DNA from: Amphirosellinia nigrospora
Taxonomy: Eukaryota > Ascomycota > Sordariomycetes > Xylariales > Xylariaceae
Assembly (NCBI GenBank): GCA_004123355.1
Contig: SCHM01000001.1
Span: 13,340,193-13,404,192 of the forward strand
Direction of reading: 5' to 3'
DNA: 64,000 nt
The notes beneath the pieces were generated by a model that saw only the letters and a program-made list of their open reading frames with translations, searched no databases and was not told where the DNA came from. Shown here piece after piece: positions 39,001-50,910 of the stretch. Positions within the stretch are counted from its first letter, which is position 1; each line of letters opens with the position of its first letter. The translations under genes were made by a program, and so were the position numbers.

Positions 39001-40585
39001 TATAATGGGATTGGGGCGTTATCGGTTAATTGATATCCACAATATTTGTTTTCTAGGACCCGGGAATCTAGGTAAGGTTAATAGCGAATATTATTGAACT
39101 ATTATGCTATTGAACGCAGTTTGTTCCATGACGGTGACGTGTCTCTGAGTTATTTGTGAGTAGGACCATTTACCGATTTACAAGATATCAAGCATTGAGA
39201 ACTGAACACTGAGCCGACAGAGCTTGAAATAATGGATCTGCAAACAGAGTTTACGTTAAGTTCGTAGTTACCTCTAGCATGCATCATCCACCAATAGCAA
39301 TTACCGCTACTCCTAGTTGCTTTCACTATCCACTTACTTGAAGCACTTGGCCACCTTCACTTGTTCCTTTCACTTTTATTAAACTTGAGTTAACATCTTC
39401 TCTAAATTCCAATATGTTATCCTCAATTGAGAAGTTCCACATTCTATCCAAGTGATGAATTCTACCTTGGATGAACGATACTAGGTATTTAATCTTCCTC
39501 CTTAACTAGGGCTCCAGGGAAGACGTAGTAAGTTAGAGTCAACTATTGATGCTTGCTGCTGTTTGAAGGTTCCTACAACTACCTTTGCATCTTGATATTG
39601 ATTGCACTATTTGCATTGAGAAAAGGACAGTTGTCGGTGCGAGTTCGCTAAAAAGATGGATATGCTTTGCAATTTATTAAAAATCCGGCATGTTGCATCC
39701 TCCGGCTGTCCGGGTTGTCGGGGCATCCACCCGTCTCCAATAATGCAACATGGCAAGAGTTTCGCCGAGCTTAAATGCGCGGCTGATCCGTCGGCCTGGA
39801 ACTAAATTGACCATATCAGCAAAATCTAATCGTAGAGGAACTCAATCTAAAAGGTCCTGCGAAGGCGAAGGCGAACCCGCAAACCGTGAACCTAATTCTC
39901 TTGTGAAGGACGTGGTGTGCTTGGCGGAGGCCGTAACTGACTGGCAGGGTTTAGAGTTGGCCGGTTGGCGATAGATGAGCCAATGCACTGCCGTCAAATT
40001 CGTGATTAAAGTTGTTAAAGCGCGATCTTTACTTCCAGACTCTCAATGTAACGGCAACAACCTATCCCGCGCAGCTGCTTGCCTTAGGCGAGGAAGCGGA
40101 GAATGGTGAGATATTATTCAGCGGCGCCACATTATCTTACGACGGAAAGTTGCATCGTATCGGTCAAAGTCTCCCCCCATGGGGCGGACCCTGTATGGTG
40201 AAATACTCCCTCCAATGATGAGAGAACTTCTCTTACCCGTTGTACAGGCGACAGGCATGCGTCGATGTAGGATCCAATACTACCTTTTATCCCCAGCTTC
40301 AAAGGGCGGTCCGGATCAGGCACTCCGGCTAAATCGAACCACATACATCTAGACATTAAGCGGAGCATGGCAGCAAACATCATTTGCTCACGACCCAACA
40401 TGCGCTCTCTATTATTTTATTACCCGCCGAGAGCCTCCGAATTACAACCGGCCGAACGCGGGCAGTCTACGTATATGAGCGAAAGCGTGCCCAACGGGCT
40501 TCCTGGGTAGCCTTCGCCTCGGGCTCGCTGGAACTCCTCTTTTTACCAGCACCGTTTCTAGAGGCATCGCAACGGCTTTGGCAAG
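39001..40585. other. Intergenic, upstream of the sugar transporter
   Basis: No supported gene. It holds a 10-base inverted repeat (39689-39698 and 39743-39752) around CCGG-rich sequence, about 830 bases before the transporter start. Confidence 0.5.
39689..39752. repeat. Inverted repeat CATGTTGCAT ... ATGCAACATG
   Basis: Perfect 10-base arms flank a 44-base loop that contains TCCGG and CCGGG triplets (CGG/CCG is the half-site of Zn2Cys6 regulators). A possible operator-like site upstream of the transporter. Confidence 0.6.
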
Positions 40586-42595
40586 ATGGTCGGCGTCACC
40601 GTTCAGACGGACAACCGCGTCCACCGCATGGCGGTGGAGGACCCGATCCCCTGGTATCGCAAGAAAAACCTACGCTATCTCTACTTCATGTTGTTCCCCT
40701 GTCTTATGGGTATCGAGATGACATCGGGATTCGACTCGCAGATCATCAATGCAGTACAGCTAGTGCCCGCCTGGACAGATTGTAAGTCGTCCCCGGCTTC
40801 GATGAGCTGATTAGCGCCCGAGTCGCTGACTTGGAATTGGCAAGACTTCGGACATCCCACGGGTGGCTACAAGGGTATTCTAGCATCGGCACTCCCCCTC
40901 GGCGCGGTCATCGGACTGCCCCTTATCCCCTCGTCAACGATAACTTGGGTCGGAGATGGTGCGTGATGACGGGAAGTGTGATCATGATCATCGGATCACT
41001 TATCCAAGGATTTGCCGTCAATGGTAAGATCTTCTAATAGATAAGATGCGTAACCCAATTTTACCTTTACTGATTCATTCTAGCGCCCATGTACATCGTT
41101 GCTCGGTTGATTATTGGATTTGGGCTTCCCTATGCCATTGTAGCCGGCTCTAGTCTTATCGGAGAACTCGCATACCCGAAGGAGCGCGCTGTCTTGACGT
41201 CGTTGTTCAATGCCGCTTATTTCATCGGAGCCATCGTCGCTTCAGGTGTTACATATGGAACACAGTTGATCCCGTCCGATTGGTATGTCAAATCATTAGA
41301 TGGTAGTTACAAACGATAGCTAACATGCTGTATTATAGGTCCTGGAGGTAAAGTGATATCACTATCTACTAGATCCCTCGGTCTATACTTACTTTAGACA
41401 GAGCTCCATCGATTTTACAACTATCTCCTTCGTTACTACAGGTTATCTTTATCTTGTAAGTTTGTCATCACACTGGAACTACTGCACGCACATTAACCAC
41501 CCATTTAGCTTCATCCCAGAGAGCCCCAGATTTCTCGTCAGCAAGGACAGACATGAAGAGGCCTTCCAGATCCTCGTCAAGTACCATGCCGAAGGAGACG
41601 AGAACTCCGAATTCGCCAAGGCCGAGATGGCAGAGATCAAGACTACGATCGCGATTGAACTCGAGCACTCGAAGCAGTCATGGATGGACTTGGTCAGCAC
41701 CGCGGGCAACCGACGTCGGCTTCTCATCGGCTCACTCGTCGGCATCATGTCCCAACTTTCCGGAAACGTGGTGATCTCGTACTATCTGGGCGATATCCTT
41801 GCGCTCGTCGGTTTCACGGACCCCCAGTTTGCCGCGAAATACAACATCGGCAACCAAGTCTGGGGCCTCGTGTGCGCCGTGGCCACGGCGCTGATCGTGA
41901 TGCGGTTCAAACGCCGGACCATGTACCTCTTTGCCATAGGTTGGATTTTGACGGCGTATGTTGGCTGGACCGCCTCCGCGGCCGTGGCTATCGAGAAGCA
42001 CAACGATGCCGCGGCGAAGCTCACTCTGTTCTGGATCTATTTTTACCAGCCCGGGTATAACATCGGCTTCAATGCGTTGACATATAGTAAGGCAAAGGCT
42101 ACCAAAGATAACAGGCTCGGCGCTAACTTCCGTTTACAGCATTCTTGGTCGAACTCTTCCCTTACGCCATGAGAGCGCGCGGTATCACCATCTTCCAGTT
42201 CTTCGGGAAGGCTGCTCAGGTAAGTCACTACCAGCCGCTTGCGATTTGGAGGCATTTCTCACGGTCAACTAGTTCTTCGGCACGAACGTGAACCCCGTCG
42301 GTTTGGACCCCGTACACGGCATCGGCTGGAAGTTCCTGATCGTATACTCGGTCTGGATTCTCATCGAGGGTATCCTCATCTACTTCCTCTGGCCCGAGAC
42401 ATCTGGCCGGACCCTGGAAGAGCTCGCCTTCTGTAAGTCGCTGGTGGTCCAAGGCATAGAAAAGTTTAATGCTAACTCATTATCGCAGTGTTTGAGGATG
42501 AAGAGCGGTCGCGAAAGACTGAGAAGGCTGTTGAGAATGAGATTCAGCACGACTCTGTTTCTGATGAAAAGGTTCCTCCTCAGGAGGCGGTTTAA
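40586..42595 (+). CDS. MFS sugar transporter (lactose/hexose permease-like)
   Basis: A plasma-membrane sugar:H+ symporter of the MFS sugar-porter family. Sugar-porter signatures appear in order: FPCLMGIEMTSGFDSQIIN (TM1), LGRRW, RLIIGFGLPYAIVAGSSLIGE, the central PESPRFLVSKDRHEEAF, ELFPYAMRARGI and the closing PETSGRTLEE. About nine introns of 45-60 nt are visible, for example after 41284, 42088 and 42219, with phases that agree. Helix content and length (about 520 residues) are usual. One frame break at CCCC 40927-40930 needs one more C to continue into VNDNLGRRW. The polar C-terminal tail ends KVPPQEAV. No link to the RiPP locus 4 kb away is implied by sequence. Confidence 0.9.
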
Positions 42596-42908
42596 CGTCG
42601 GTGATAACGTGAATAGGGGCTTCTAGAAATACATAGAGGGGGGACTAATTCTGGAATGATTTTATGAGCATGACACACAACTAAATGAAAAACAGTATCC
42701 AGTTTTCTATCTTGCATGCATAGTCCACTTCTCATCGTCGTTTTGGGGGGTTTTAAGCTTCTCATAGCTCCCCCATCGTTGTCTATCCTGTGAAATATGC
42801 TAAATATCATATTACAGGGATTCTTTTTTACGAACGTTCTAAAGTGTATTGAGTACCGTTTGCATGCTCAACCTTCTTTTAAACTTCCGAATCATTGGCC
42901 ATGATGGT

Positions 42909-43277
42909 TTAGTTTCTAAGATTGTAGCCTGCCATCTCGACATCGCCCCCATGTTCCCCCCCTTGATAGTTAACAGCAAAATAGCTGGCTTGCCCAGACG
43001 ATCTTTGAGTGCAACCATCGCCGCCTTTGTGTCTCTTGTCTTGGTGACCGATAGATCCCTCGGTGTTTCGTCTCTTTTTCTCATTCTCCAGCTGCCGGAT
43101 ACGGTTCACCGTTTCGAGCAACAAGTCTATCTTGCCGCAAGTCGGACATTGCTCGTGGCGGCAGGACCCACAAGTGCCGAGATGGTTCAACTTTCTGCAT
43201 GTAACCTGGCAGCAATACCAGTAGTCGTTCCCAAATGGAATCTCACACCTGTCGCCACTCGTCGGTGTGATACACAT
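42909..43277 (-). CDS. Small Cys-rich, possibly zinc-binding protein
   Basis: An uninterrupted 122-residue frame starting MCITPTSGDRCEI. It has about ten Cys concentrated in the first 50 residues (YWYCCQVTC, LGTCGSC, EQCPTC), an arrangement typical of a zinc ribbon or paired CxxC knuckles. A short coiled-coil-like helix (LLLETVNRIRQLENEKKRR) and a polar, Gly-rich tail follow. Similar small fungal proteins with CxxC pairs exist, but I cannot name a function. It is downstream of, and convergent with, the sugar transporter. It could be chance, but the regular Cys spacing argues for a gene. Confidence 0.55.
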   Translation of the reverse strand: MCITPTSGDRCEIPFGNDYWYCCQVTCRKLNHLGTCGSCRHEQCPTCGKIDLLLETVNRIRQLENEKKRRNTEGSIGHQDKRHKGGDGCTQRSSGQASYFAVNYQGGEHGGDVEMAGYNLRN

Positions 43278-46200
43278 TTCGTAGTTGATATGCTGGGATT
43301 TTGATAATTCTTGGGGAAAAGAGGGATGCCCGGGGAAGAGACGAGCTGCTATATGGCTCTAAAGGGTGCAGTTGTGTGGGATGTTGCTGTTGCTAATTAG
43401 TGGGAGTGACGTTATTATGGGTATAACTTTTGACAGATAAACTGTTGGCAGCCTTACAAAATCTATTTCCAATTATAAGCAGCCTGTTTTCTGAGCTGTA
43501 ACTTGGCATAAGCGTCGAAGGTTCGAGGTTGAACGCTGGAAAAATGTTGACGGCTTACCAAATAGCGGCAAGCGGTCATCGGCCCCCGAATACGGCTTGA
43601 TTAGCTAGTTACCGTGCTACTATAAGTTGAGCTATTCTGTTCTCTTTAGTAGCTATATGAACAAGGAATGATATGAATGGACAAGTGAGTGACAGTCGCA
43701 CGCTATTTTCGGAGTGACGTGATGATCACAAGGGCGGGGTTGTGAAAGTTTATTCTGAATGGTAGGTGCGAGTAAGTTTGTCCCTTCCTGTACCTGTAAA
43801 ATAACGCAAATTATTATGAGCACTGGGCGTTCAAAACAATCTTTTTATACACTGCAAGAAGAAATAACTTAAGGAGCGGTTTATTGTCTCTTGATGTTGA
43901 AGCGATTTGGTTGCCGGATTGATCATCTTTGGAAAGAAAAAAATTATAATACGTAAGGGAACAAATGGTTAGCTCCTTTACAGGGGCATTGTATTTACAA
44001 GGGCACACTGCGTAATCCGAAACACCCAGGGGTAACTGAAGGCTTCTGTGCACATCGACAAGGGCGCCTCTTGCGCTTTTATAACTTGACAGCTCAGAGC
44101 GGTTATAGCTAAATGTGTGAACCGCTTAACCGTGTATTTGGGCATATCTAAAGCTAACGGAATGCAACGACGGTCTGGATGTAACGGCTTGGGAGGATAC
44201 TCGAAATGCTACAACCTTGTAGGATGTCACGGGGTCCATGAATGGCTTTCCCCCTGTTAAGCGAGGTAGGGGATCTGCAAACTATATGTCCGGCGCGGGA
44301 CCCAGGGGTGTTGGGCACGGTCCCATGACATGAACCATAAATACATACTGGGGATATAGTTTCTGCTATATAGATCGGGGTCTTCTTCCTTTGGAAACGA
44401 CGAGAACTCATATATTGAGAACACCGTGGCCGTAAACATACGCAGGTCCCGTTCTCAGATACCCCACGCCCTGACTTCGCAAGATAGCGCAGGGGCATTC
44501 GTTTATTTCTATTACTACGCAAGGAATAGTCTCTGACTATGTTCACGTGTGATCTTTGTTTCCAGGGTCTCAGGCCCTAAAGAGTCCGCTTGAGGTATCA
44601 TGAGATTGGGTCGATAATGATACCCCATGACAGTAGAAAAGCTAATTCTTAAGCTTTTGTAAAGTGAAGTGGTTTCTATATCTAGTTATTTTCAAGAGGA
44701 AACAGAGCGTTTAAGGAATACTGTTTAGTGAACTCTATATTGAAGAATTGCCCTGCCAAGGACGTTGACGATCATGCTAATGATACAGTACCTTACCCGA
44801 ACACCCGGGTATTTCACATGCATAGGTCTCGCTCGGACCCCATGGGACCCGGGACCCTGGGAACAAGCGGCCTAAGCGCATGTAGCCCGAGATTAGTCCA
44901 TAGGGCCGACTGGACCCTCCTCGCAACAACGGATGACGATATACGCTAGACCCTATACCCTGACATGCGAAGTCCTACCCTTTGGAAGAAGAAATACAGT
45001 TAGCCTAACTACTTACTCAGACCATCTATCCTTTTCGCTTCTTGAATTAACATGCCCCCTTCACGGGCTGCGCTATGGGGACGTGTTACGTGAGAGTGAG
45101 CCATTGGATGCAGAGTTAACTCATGTATTTTTAATTTTATTGTTTCATTCCCGTCGTGAAATACCCATAGCGAAATACAAAATTCGGTGCGGAGGCTTTA
45201 TTTATTATAGCAAAGTAGTAATCCAATGAGTTTTACTCTCTAACTACTCCAGGGTTCCTTTTGCGGTTAGCGCCTTGATTCTAATATAGCGCGGTATCAA
45301 AGCGGACAGAACCGAAGAAAGCTTATTTAATTCTTACCTAGCTTTGTTTTTCTTATTATAACTACCTTAATTAGTCTTGCGGCTGCTGAAGCACTCAGGT
45401 CGAGAGATTTTGCCGGCGATGTTGGCTTGGCCTTCTTCACATACATAGTGCTTAACTCTATTAAGCAACTAACCGAACTTTTTCCTCCTCTATTTCTCTC
45501 ACTCTATTCATTCCATACCTACCGGTAGGCGTAACGATACTGACGTAAAAACACTGCATCACTGAAAACTGCACCTTGATTCAAGACAGGCGACCTTTTC
45601 CACTCTTCAGGTTCACCCACCTTAATATGGGAAAGCCACCCACATCACTTCAACACGTGATTGTTATGTGTCACAGATATCTGCAGGGATCAAAAAAACC
45701 ATATATTGTTTGTGTGAGCGCAGGGCAGCGCGGCTGCCACGTGCCCTCTATATACACAGATCTAGGTCTACGGTCACGTGACCTAACCTCTGAAGATACC
45801 CCTTTTGGGTCCTATATACCCCTTGGGAATAGCTTCATATAACAACATCTACTTTACCGTGATATTATGTATACTGTAAATTAACATTAGTGGCAATACA
45901 AGCTTATAATATCATGTTTGTGTACCTGCTGGGCATTTACTTGGTGAAGCTGTCAGGGGTTCCGATATGGAGGCCTGAAGAATTATCTTGCCATCCTCTA
46001 TCCGGTATTATACTGAGCATCGTAGATATCCGCACACCACTAACAATGCCCTACATGATTTCAAGGGTCGAAATTTAGACCGCGACGGGAGGCTAAGTAA
46101 AGCGCTTAACTCCATGAGCCGCAGTTAGCAAAATGGAGTCCATCTCCAAATCGCGAAACCTTTGCATCTAGCGCTTCAATATTTTACAATACAGTGTACA

Positions 46201-46383
46201 ATCTTAATACTTTTAGTTTAGCAAAACTATAGGACTACGACGAAATACTCGGGCACTATAATGAATTGAAATTAAAGTCCTTTAATTCTTAGGTACATCG
46301 TACCAGGGGTAACATATTGCCCTCTTAGTGCGCAATACTTGAAGTTATAAAAACAAATTAAATACAAATACTTAATTCATTCT
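43278..46383. other. Gene-free block before the RiPP locus
   Basis: No supported gene. AT-rich and stop-dense stretches are frequent (for example around 43920-43950 and 45340-45365). A perfect 12-base palindrome GGTCACGTGACC lies at 45772-45783. No tyrosinase, P450, methyltransferase or transporter frame was found here, even allowing single-base breaks. Confidence 0.5.
45772..45783. promoter_or_regulatory. GGTCACGTGACC palindrome
   Basis: A perfect palindrome centred on CACGTG, the core bound by bHLH factors. No gene start is close, so its role is unknown. Confidence 0.3.
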
Positions 46384-47446
46384 TCATGGCCACTTCGTCC
46401 GGTCCAAAGGAGTGGCGTTCTTGACGTATCCTATCCTGTTGTCCAGCTTTGTGTTTCTACCATCGGGTACAACAGGGCCGTACTTTGGGTGGACCAACAG
46501 TCCAGGAGTAAATGGATCAACCTTCACCTGTTCCATTCCTTCAATCAACGTGTCCCAGTTCTTACACTCATGAGCAATTGTCCTATTACCACCAGGCAGG
46601 ATGCTCTCGTCAAACCAAATCATTGTGAGAGGTGTCTCATCGGCCTTGCACATAACGACTTCCACGAGCATTTGCAAGCAATGTACTGAAGCCACATTAG
46701 CGGATTGAGTCAGGGGAATAATCTAAGATGTGTAAAAGCTTGACTTACAGCTGTGCTCGAGTTGTAGTTCCTTCTCTTCTTCTGTCATATCGGGCCAGTA
46801 GTGCTCTGGGAAGTAGGATTGGTGAAGACGTTTCTTTAGATCAAGTTAGAAGACTATAGGTTCTGAGACTTGTGTGGCACACTTACCAGACAGTGCAATT
46901 GGTGTATGAAAGCGTAATTAGCTAAGTAGTTACCGTTCGGTAACCGAATACTGTCTCTCTCCCGGTCGAGAGATTGGATGTACTCCTTTGGAACTTCGGC
47001 ATAGAAGTATTGCATAATGGAGCTCCAATTGGCGTCCAGCTCGTCGCTTGGCTTCCCCACGAGCTTATAGTCTTTAGAAGTTTCCGTATGGCCGAAGTAT
47101 GTTGGCTCATACTTGATGTGTTTTCTTATCGGGGCTTTAAGGCAGTTAGTAACATGTATAATAATCATAAATATGAGAGGGTCATACTGTCAATGACATT
47201 TGCACCATGAATTCTTTCCTTCTTAAACCACAAGTAAGGGATCGTGACAAGAACTGCAGAATATGCCACAAAGAGCACCACGCCGCCTAGAATAAACCAT
47301 CGAGACCAACGAGGCTTTTTGGTATGTGATGACTTGAAACCTTCGTACAAGAGATCATCAGACTCAGTTGCAGACTGGTCATCCGGAATGGGCGAGTATG
47401 CTGGCTTTTCTTCTTGATGCATGACACCCATCTTCTTGGCCATCAA
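46384..47446 (-). CDS. UstYa-like (DUF3328) peptide-cyclising oxidase, first copy
   Basis: A membrane-anchored member of the UstYa family, which in ustiloxin, phomopsin and asperipin pathways oxidatively links residues of ribosomal core peptides. Four exons (47446-47188, 47134-46887, 46833-46749, 46685-46384) join in phase to 297 residues with no break. A polar N terminus (MMAKKMGVMHQEEKPAYSP) precedes one transmembrane helix, residues about 50-72 (WFILGGVVLFVAYSAVLV). The paired family motifs are HQLHC at residues 164-168 and, after the LHQSYFPEHYWPD spacer, LHC at 198-200 followed by LQMLVEVVMC. An intron falls immediately after the first motif, as in its sister gene. It is transcribed divergently from the precursor, whose ATG is 614 bases away. 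Confidence 0.93.
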
Positions 47447-48060
47447 TCTCAGAATCAGGATAGGATAGTCGTGAGAAAATAGAGTGAAATAAAAAACGTG
47501 TGGGCTTTATTGGATATTAAGAAAAGTAGGAACGGCTTTGCAGGTGGCAATTGTGAGGGGTCGAGGATACGATACCAGTAAGATAATCCACGTCGTCCGA
47601 CGCACAGATACCTGATATCAGGATTTAGAGACGTTCATTAAAATAAACGAGAAGCACACCTTAAGTTAGGTCATATGTTTGGTCAGCACTAAAGAGCTCA
47701 CCTTCCTAAAGCAACAAATGATCGGACGACAGTTATCCACAGATAACGTATAGGATTCTTCACTGATGATGAAGATGCATCTGCAGCATTGTATTGGATA
47801 TGAAGTGCGGGGAAATCACAGTCCGTCATCGATTATCATATTCCAAGACTCTCATGGATGGCGATACCACCCCTGAATGTATCAGGAAGCATCCATACCT
47901 CCATAGCGTCTCACATGCCCCGAGGCGGGGAATATGAAGCGAATGCTTAAATAGTATGGGGGTCCCGAAGGGAACTTATTTATCGACTCATTCCCTCTCA
48001 TCCACGCAGATTTCAAGGCCGTGTATCTATTATTCCTGAATCTAAGAAATCGATTGCAAA
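47447..48060. promoter_or_regulatory. Divergent promoter of UstYa-like gene and RiPP precursor
   Basis: The shared 614-base interval contains an inverted pair of a 9-mer, GTCGTCCGA at 47592-47600 and TCGGACGAC at 47722-47730. The first copy is also the core of the palindrome CGTCGTCCGACG. A second inverted repeat, CCCCG-AGG-CGGGG (47918-47930), lies about 130 bases before the precursor start. A TAAATA element (47947-47952) may be its TATA box. The GC-rich palindromes resemble Zn2Cys6 binding sites; no regulator gene of that class was seen in the window. Confidence 0.55.
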
Positions 48061-48608
48061 ATGCAGTTCAAACAACTTGCCATCGTTGCTCCCTTCGTTT
48101 TGGCATGTGCCTCCGCCCTCCCAGTGGGAGAAGATAGTAAGTTACAACTTATCAATATCTGTCTCCAGTATCTCAACTCTAACTGGTTTCAGAGCGGGCA
48201 GATCTACAGAAGGACAACGATGACATTTGGCTATGGAAGAAGGGCCAGTTGGAGAAGGATAATGATGACATCTGGCTTTGGAAGAAAGCTGAGCTTGAAA
48301 AGAAGGGCGAGCTTGAGAAAGACAATGACGATATCTGGTTGTGGAAGAAGGGTCAACTAGAGAAGGACAACGATGATATTTGGCTATGGAAGAAAGCTGA
48401 GCACGAAAAGGATAACGATGAGGTTTGGCTATGGAAGAAGGGCAAACTTGAGAAAGACAATGATGACATCTGGCTGTGGAAGAAATCCGACCTTGAGAAG
48501 AAGGGTCAACTTCAGAAGGATAACGATGACATTTGGCTCTGGAAGAAGGATCAGATCCAGAAGAGGGGTAATCTCCAGAAAGACAACGACGACATCTGGT
48601 TGTGGTAG
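48061..48608 (+). CDS. RiPP precursor, secreted Kex2-processed repeat protein
   Basis: A 163-residue precursor of a ribosomally made, post-translationally modified peptide. Two exons, 48061-48136 and 48193-48608. Exon 1 encodes a signal peptide (MQFKQLAIVAPFVLACASA) and a short pro-segment LPVGED. Splicing creates the first dibasic KR. Exon 2 is eight units, each ending in an 8-residue core: seven DNDDIWLW and one DNDEVWLW (unit 5), each preceded by a single Lys and followed by KK, except the last, which ends at the stop. Kex2 cleavage after KK/KR would give 13-mers of the form xxLxK plus core. Three linkers hold an additional KK or KR and release AELE, SDLE and DQIQ. This is the architecture of ustiloxin-type (dikaritin) precursors, but the Trp-Leu-Trp core is one I do not know. 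There is no frame break across 492 coding bases. Confidence 0.93.
48213..48605 (+). repeat. Eight coding repeats of the DND(D/E)(I/V)WLW core
   Basis: Core units lie at 48213-48236, 48258-48281, 48321-48344, 48366-48389, 48411-48434, 48456-48479, 48519-48542 and 48582-48605. Unit spacing is 45 or 63 bases: the short form has a 7-residue linker and the long form an additional KK/KR. Codons vary synonymously between units (five different Leu codons, both Asp, Asn and Ile choices) while the residues stay fixed, so the repeats are not recent copies. Confidence 0.95.
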
Positions 48609-48922
48609 TGGACGAATTAGATCATGTATTGAGTAGCCGATCAATAAATTGAGTCTCCTTAAAGTTACTCCGAACGGCAATGATCAATTCTAATTCTATG
48701 TGCGGAGAGCCCATTCCACACTCTCTAATTCTTTTTACATGCAGAATACCGAATACGGTAGCCTGCCTGATTCGCCCAATCCAAAAGAAGTTGATCCAGG
48801 TGCCCGGGACCGAGGTGGTGTGGTTACCCCCGGATTTTCGGTGATTCTAATCGCTTGGCAACTTTCCCTGTATAGTGCACACTAACCCAGAACTATTCCC
48901 CTCCGTATCTGGTACATGCCGC

Positions 48923-50110
48923 TTAGGAATCTAAATGAATATACTCCGCAGGTTCGACCGGTCTAGTGGCAACACCGTCTGGTCGGGTCAGTATCCCGTG
49001 GGGAGCGGTTGTCATTACCTTCCGTTGTTGAACCCAGTCTAACATATGGTCCCAGTTTCGACATTGACGATTGATGCTGAAGTCGGGCCAAGGGTAGTCG
49101 ACATGGTCAACCCAGTCATAAGTGATTATGTGAAGGTCGGCCGAGCACATGATGACCTGCCGGAGCATTTCGATGCAGTGATCTACAGCTGACGTTAACA
49201 AGATCTCGTTGAGAAAACTTCATTACATAATCCTACCCAAATGCGGGCGCAATTTAACCGGGTCCGAGAAAGCCTCCGCATAGTACTCTCGGAACGAAAA
49301 CTGTCGGAGCATATTCTAGAATTCGACCGGGTTTAGAATAATTTCAATACGGTTAGTGTGACGTTTTTGCGACTCACGAGGCAATGTAGTTGATGTATAC
49401 CTTCCATAGACTAAAGAGCGAAAGTTAGCGATCGTATGAATAGTCAAACCTAACGCCACACTTTGGATGTTTACTTAAAAAGCCTTATAGTGACAGGGAA
49501 CGAGTAGCTCGAAATGGTACTCACTGCCATATACCCACCCCCAGACTCGGCGGGAAGCATCACGCTACTATTATGGAGCTTCCCAAGTCGCTGTAGCTCT
49601 TGCTTGGTTACGGAAATGGCGCCCTCTAAGTCTCAGTTAGGACTGATGACGTGCGAGCTGCGATAAGACAGACTTTTGGTAATTTTGTGCCATGCCTCGT
49701 CTATCTCTGCATTTGGTTGACCACGCCACGGTGAGGGTTGGTCAAATTCGCCGAAATACTGCCAGGCATATCGCCGGCCAATAGAGTCAACAGCAGGGCC
49801 TATAGATAGGTATTAGACCGAAAACAACTAACTAGTTAACAGATATTCACGTACCGTATTCTCGAGTATGTAATGGATCTATTGTCGCTTCAAGCCTCAA
49901 GGCTTGCTTATATCGTAAACTTGCCGCCGTGAAAAGGCATAATGAGAGCAAGAAAGCAACGACATGTGCTACGATAGCCCACAAGGAGCGCTGACGGCTT
50001 CGCTGGAGCTTTCTAGGCCCTAGAAATGCTACCAACTCAGAGTCCGAAGCGGAATTTGTGCAGTCGGCACCTTTATGCTCGATAGAGTATCTAGATTCCC
50101 TTGAGTCCAT
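48923..50110 (-). CDS. UstYa-like (DUF3328) peptide-cyclising oxidase, second copy
   Basis: A second UstYa-family protein, convergent with the precursor. Exons 50110-49855, 49799-49525, 49410-49378, 49300-49237 and 49188-48923 are phase-consistent. The N terminus MDSRESRYSIEHKG precedes a transmembrane helix at about residues 46-64 (AIVAHVVAFLLSLCLFTAAS). The first motif is HQLHC in the 33-base exon (IHQLHCL), the second DHC followed by IEMLRQVIMCSAD. An in-frame TGA (49635-49633) interrupts exon 2. Removing a 42-base GT-AG intron (49673-49632, branch CTAAC) takes it out, keeps the frame and yields the family-like KNLEGAISVTKQEL, for 283 residues. Otherwise the TGA could be a CGA-to-TGA change. 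With the short intron, the second motif's HC falls at residues 199-200, as in the first copy. Two related oxidases suggest two crosslinks or a heteromeric pair. Confidence 0.88.
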
Positions 50111-50703
50111 GAAGAATAATTTAGATGTAAAAAATGTCAAATGCAAGTGAAATTTGGATGAGATATTGTTGAGTATCGTAAAGAAGTGTTAGCAATCGAT
50201 GTATATGGTATGCTTGATACCGTCCCTGTGATACTGGCTTGCATGCAACGTCAGCTCAGCTGAAAATGTAATACATAAAAGAAAAAGATAAGGGCTGAAA
50301 ACTTATCACGAAGCAGCATGATAGGGAGTCGGTATGATTGGTAAACGCAAGTTTTCTTAAAGCGGCGGTATCGCGCCGCCGTCAGTCATTCCATTCCCAT
50401 CTTCAATGGCGGCAATATTGGCCCCCTGATCTTGAAGTGCCGCCATTGATATAACTGATTGATAACGCAAGGGTCTAGAACATATCATGCATATGTATAT
50501 TGATTAAGCGAGGTAGGACTATCCATAAGATCGATTTGTTAGATGAACGAAGAGTCAGCTCGCCCGCTTTCCTTTTATAAATATCACAGGTACCTACGAC
50601 GTTTAGCATACCAGCTCGAGTGAACTCATCAAGCAATCTTTCAGCTTTTTTTTTCAAAATCTCCTTCCAGCTCGCATACCTCGCATTAAATACGCATCTC
50701 ATC
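50111..50703. promoter_or_regulatory. Divergent promoter with GC-rich inverted repeats
   Basis: The interval lies between the second UstYa-like gene (-) and the candidate secreted peptide (+). It carries CGGCGG-N7-CCGCCG (50363-50381), a classic paired Zn2Cys6 half-site arrangement. It also carries a perfect 12-base inverted repeat TCAATGGCGGCA/TGCCGCCATTGA (50403-50414 and 50438-50449) with a 23-base loop. Both contain the GGCGG/CCGCC core, so one regulator may bind all four arms. Confidence 0.6.
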
Positions 50704-50910
50704 ATGCAATTCCAACTGAACTTCGTTGTCGCTATCACCTTCGTGGTCACGCTAGCTATGGCGGCGCCACTCCTTGGTTCGTAAACATCCTAACAGATTT
50801 ACTTACGATATGGTTTTAACCGCGTCAAAGTAGACCGCGAAGTCGAGACTCGATCTCTTCACGTTTTGAACGACAGGGATGTTTTACAAGAAGTCGATAC
50901 TCGAGTTTGA
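50704..50910 (+). CDS. Candidate second small secreted peptide in the RiPP locus
   Basis: Exon 1 encodes a convincing signal peptide, MQFQLNFVVAITFVVTLAMA followed by APLL, starting MQF like the precursor and also ending at an intron just after the signal. The donor (GTTCGT at 50777 or GTAAAC at 50781) and acceptor (ending 50834 or 50874) are ambiguous. The simplest joining gives a tail that begins DREVETRSLHVLND and stops at 50910. It contains EVETR and EVDTR 17 residues apart; the underlying 15-base repeats (50839-50853, 50890-50904) differ at one base. The other acceptor gives a tail with FYKK and VYYERGHAGY, ending at 51022. No dibasic repeat units as in the main precursor. It may be a degenerate precursor, a small secreted protein or a pseudogene. 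Confidence 0.4.
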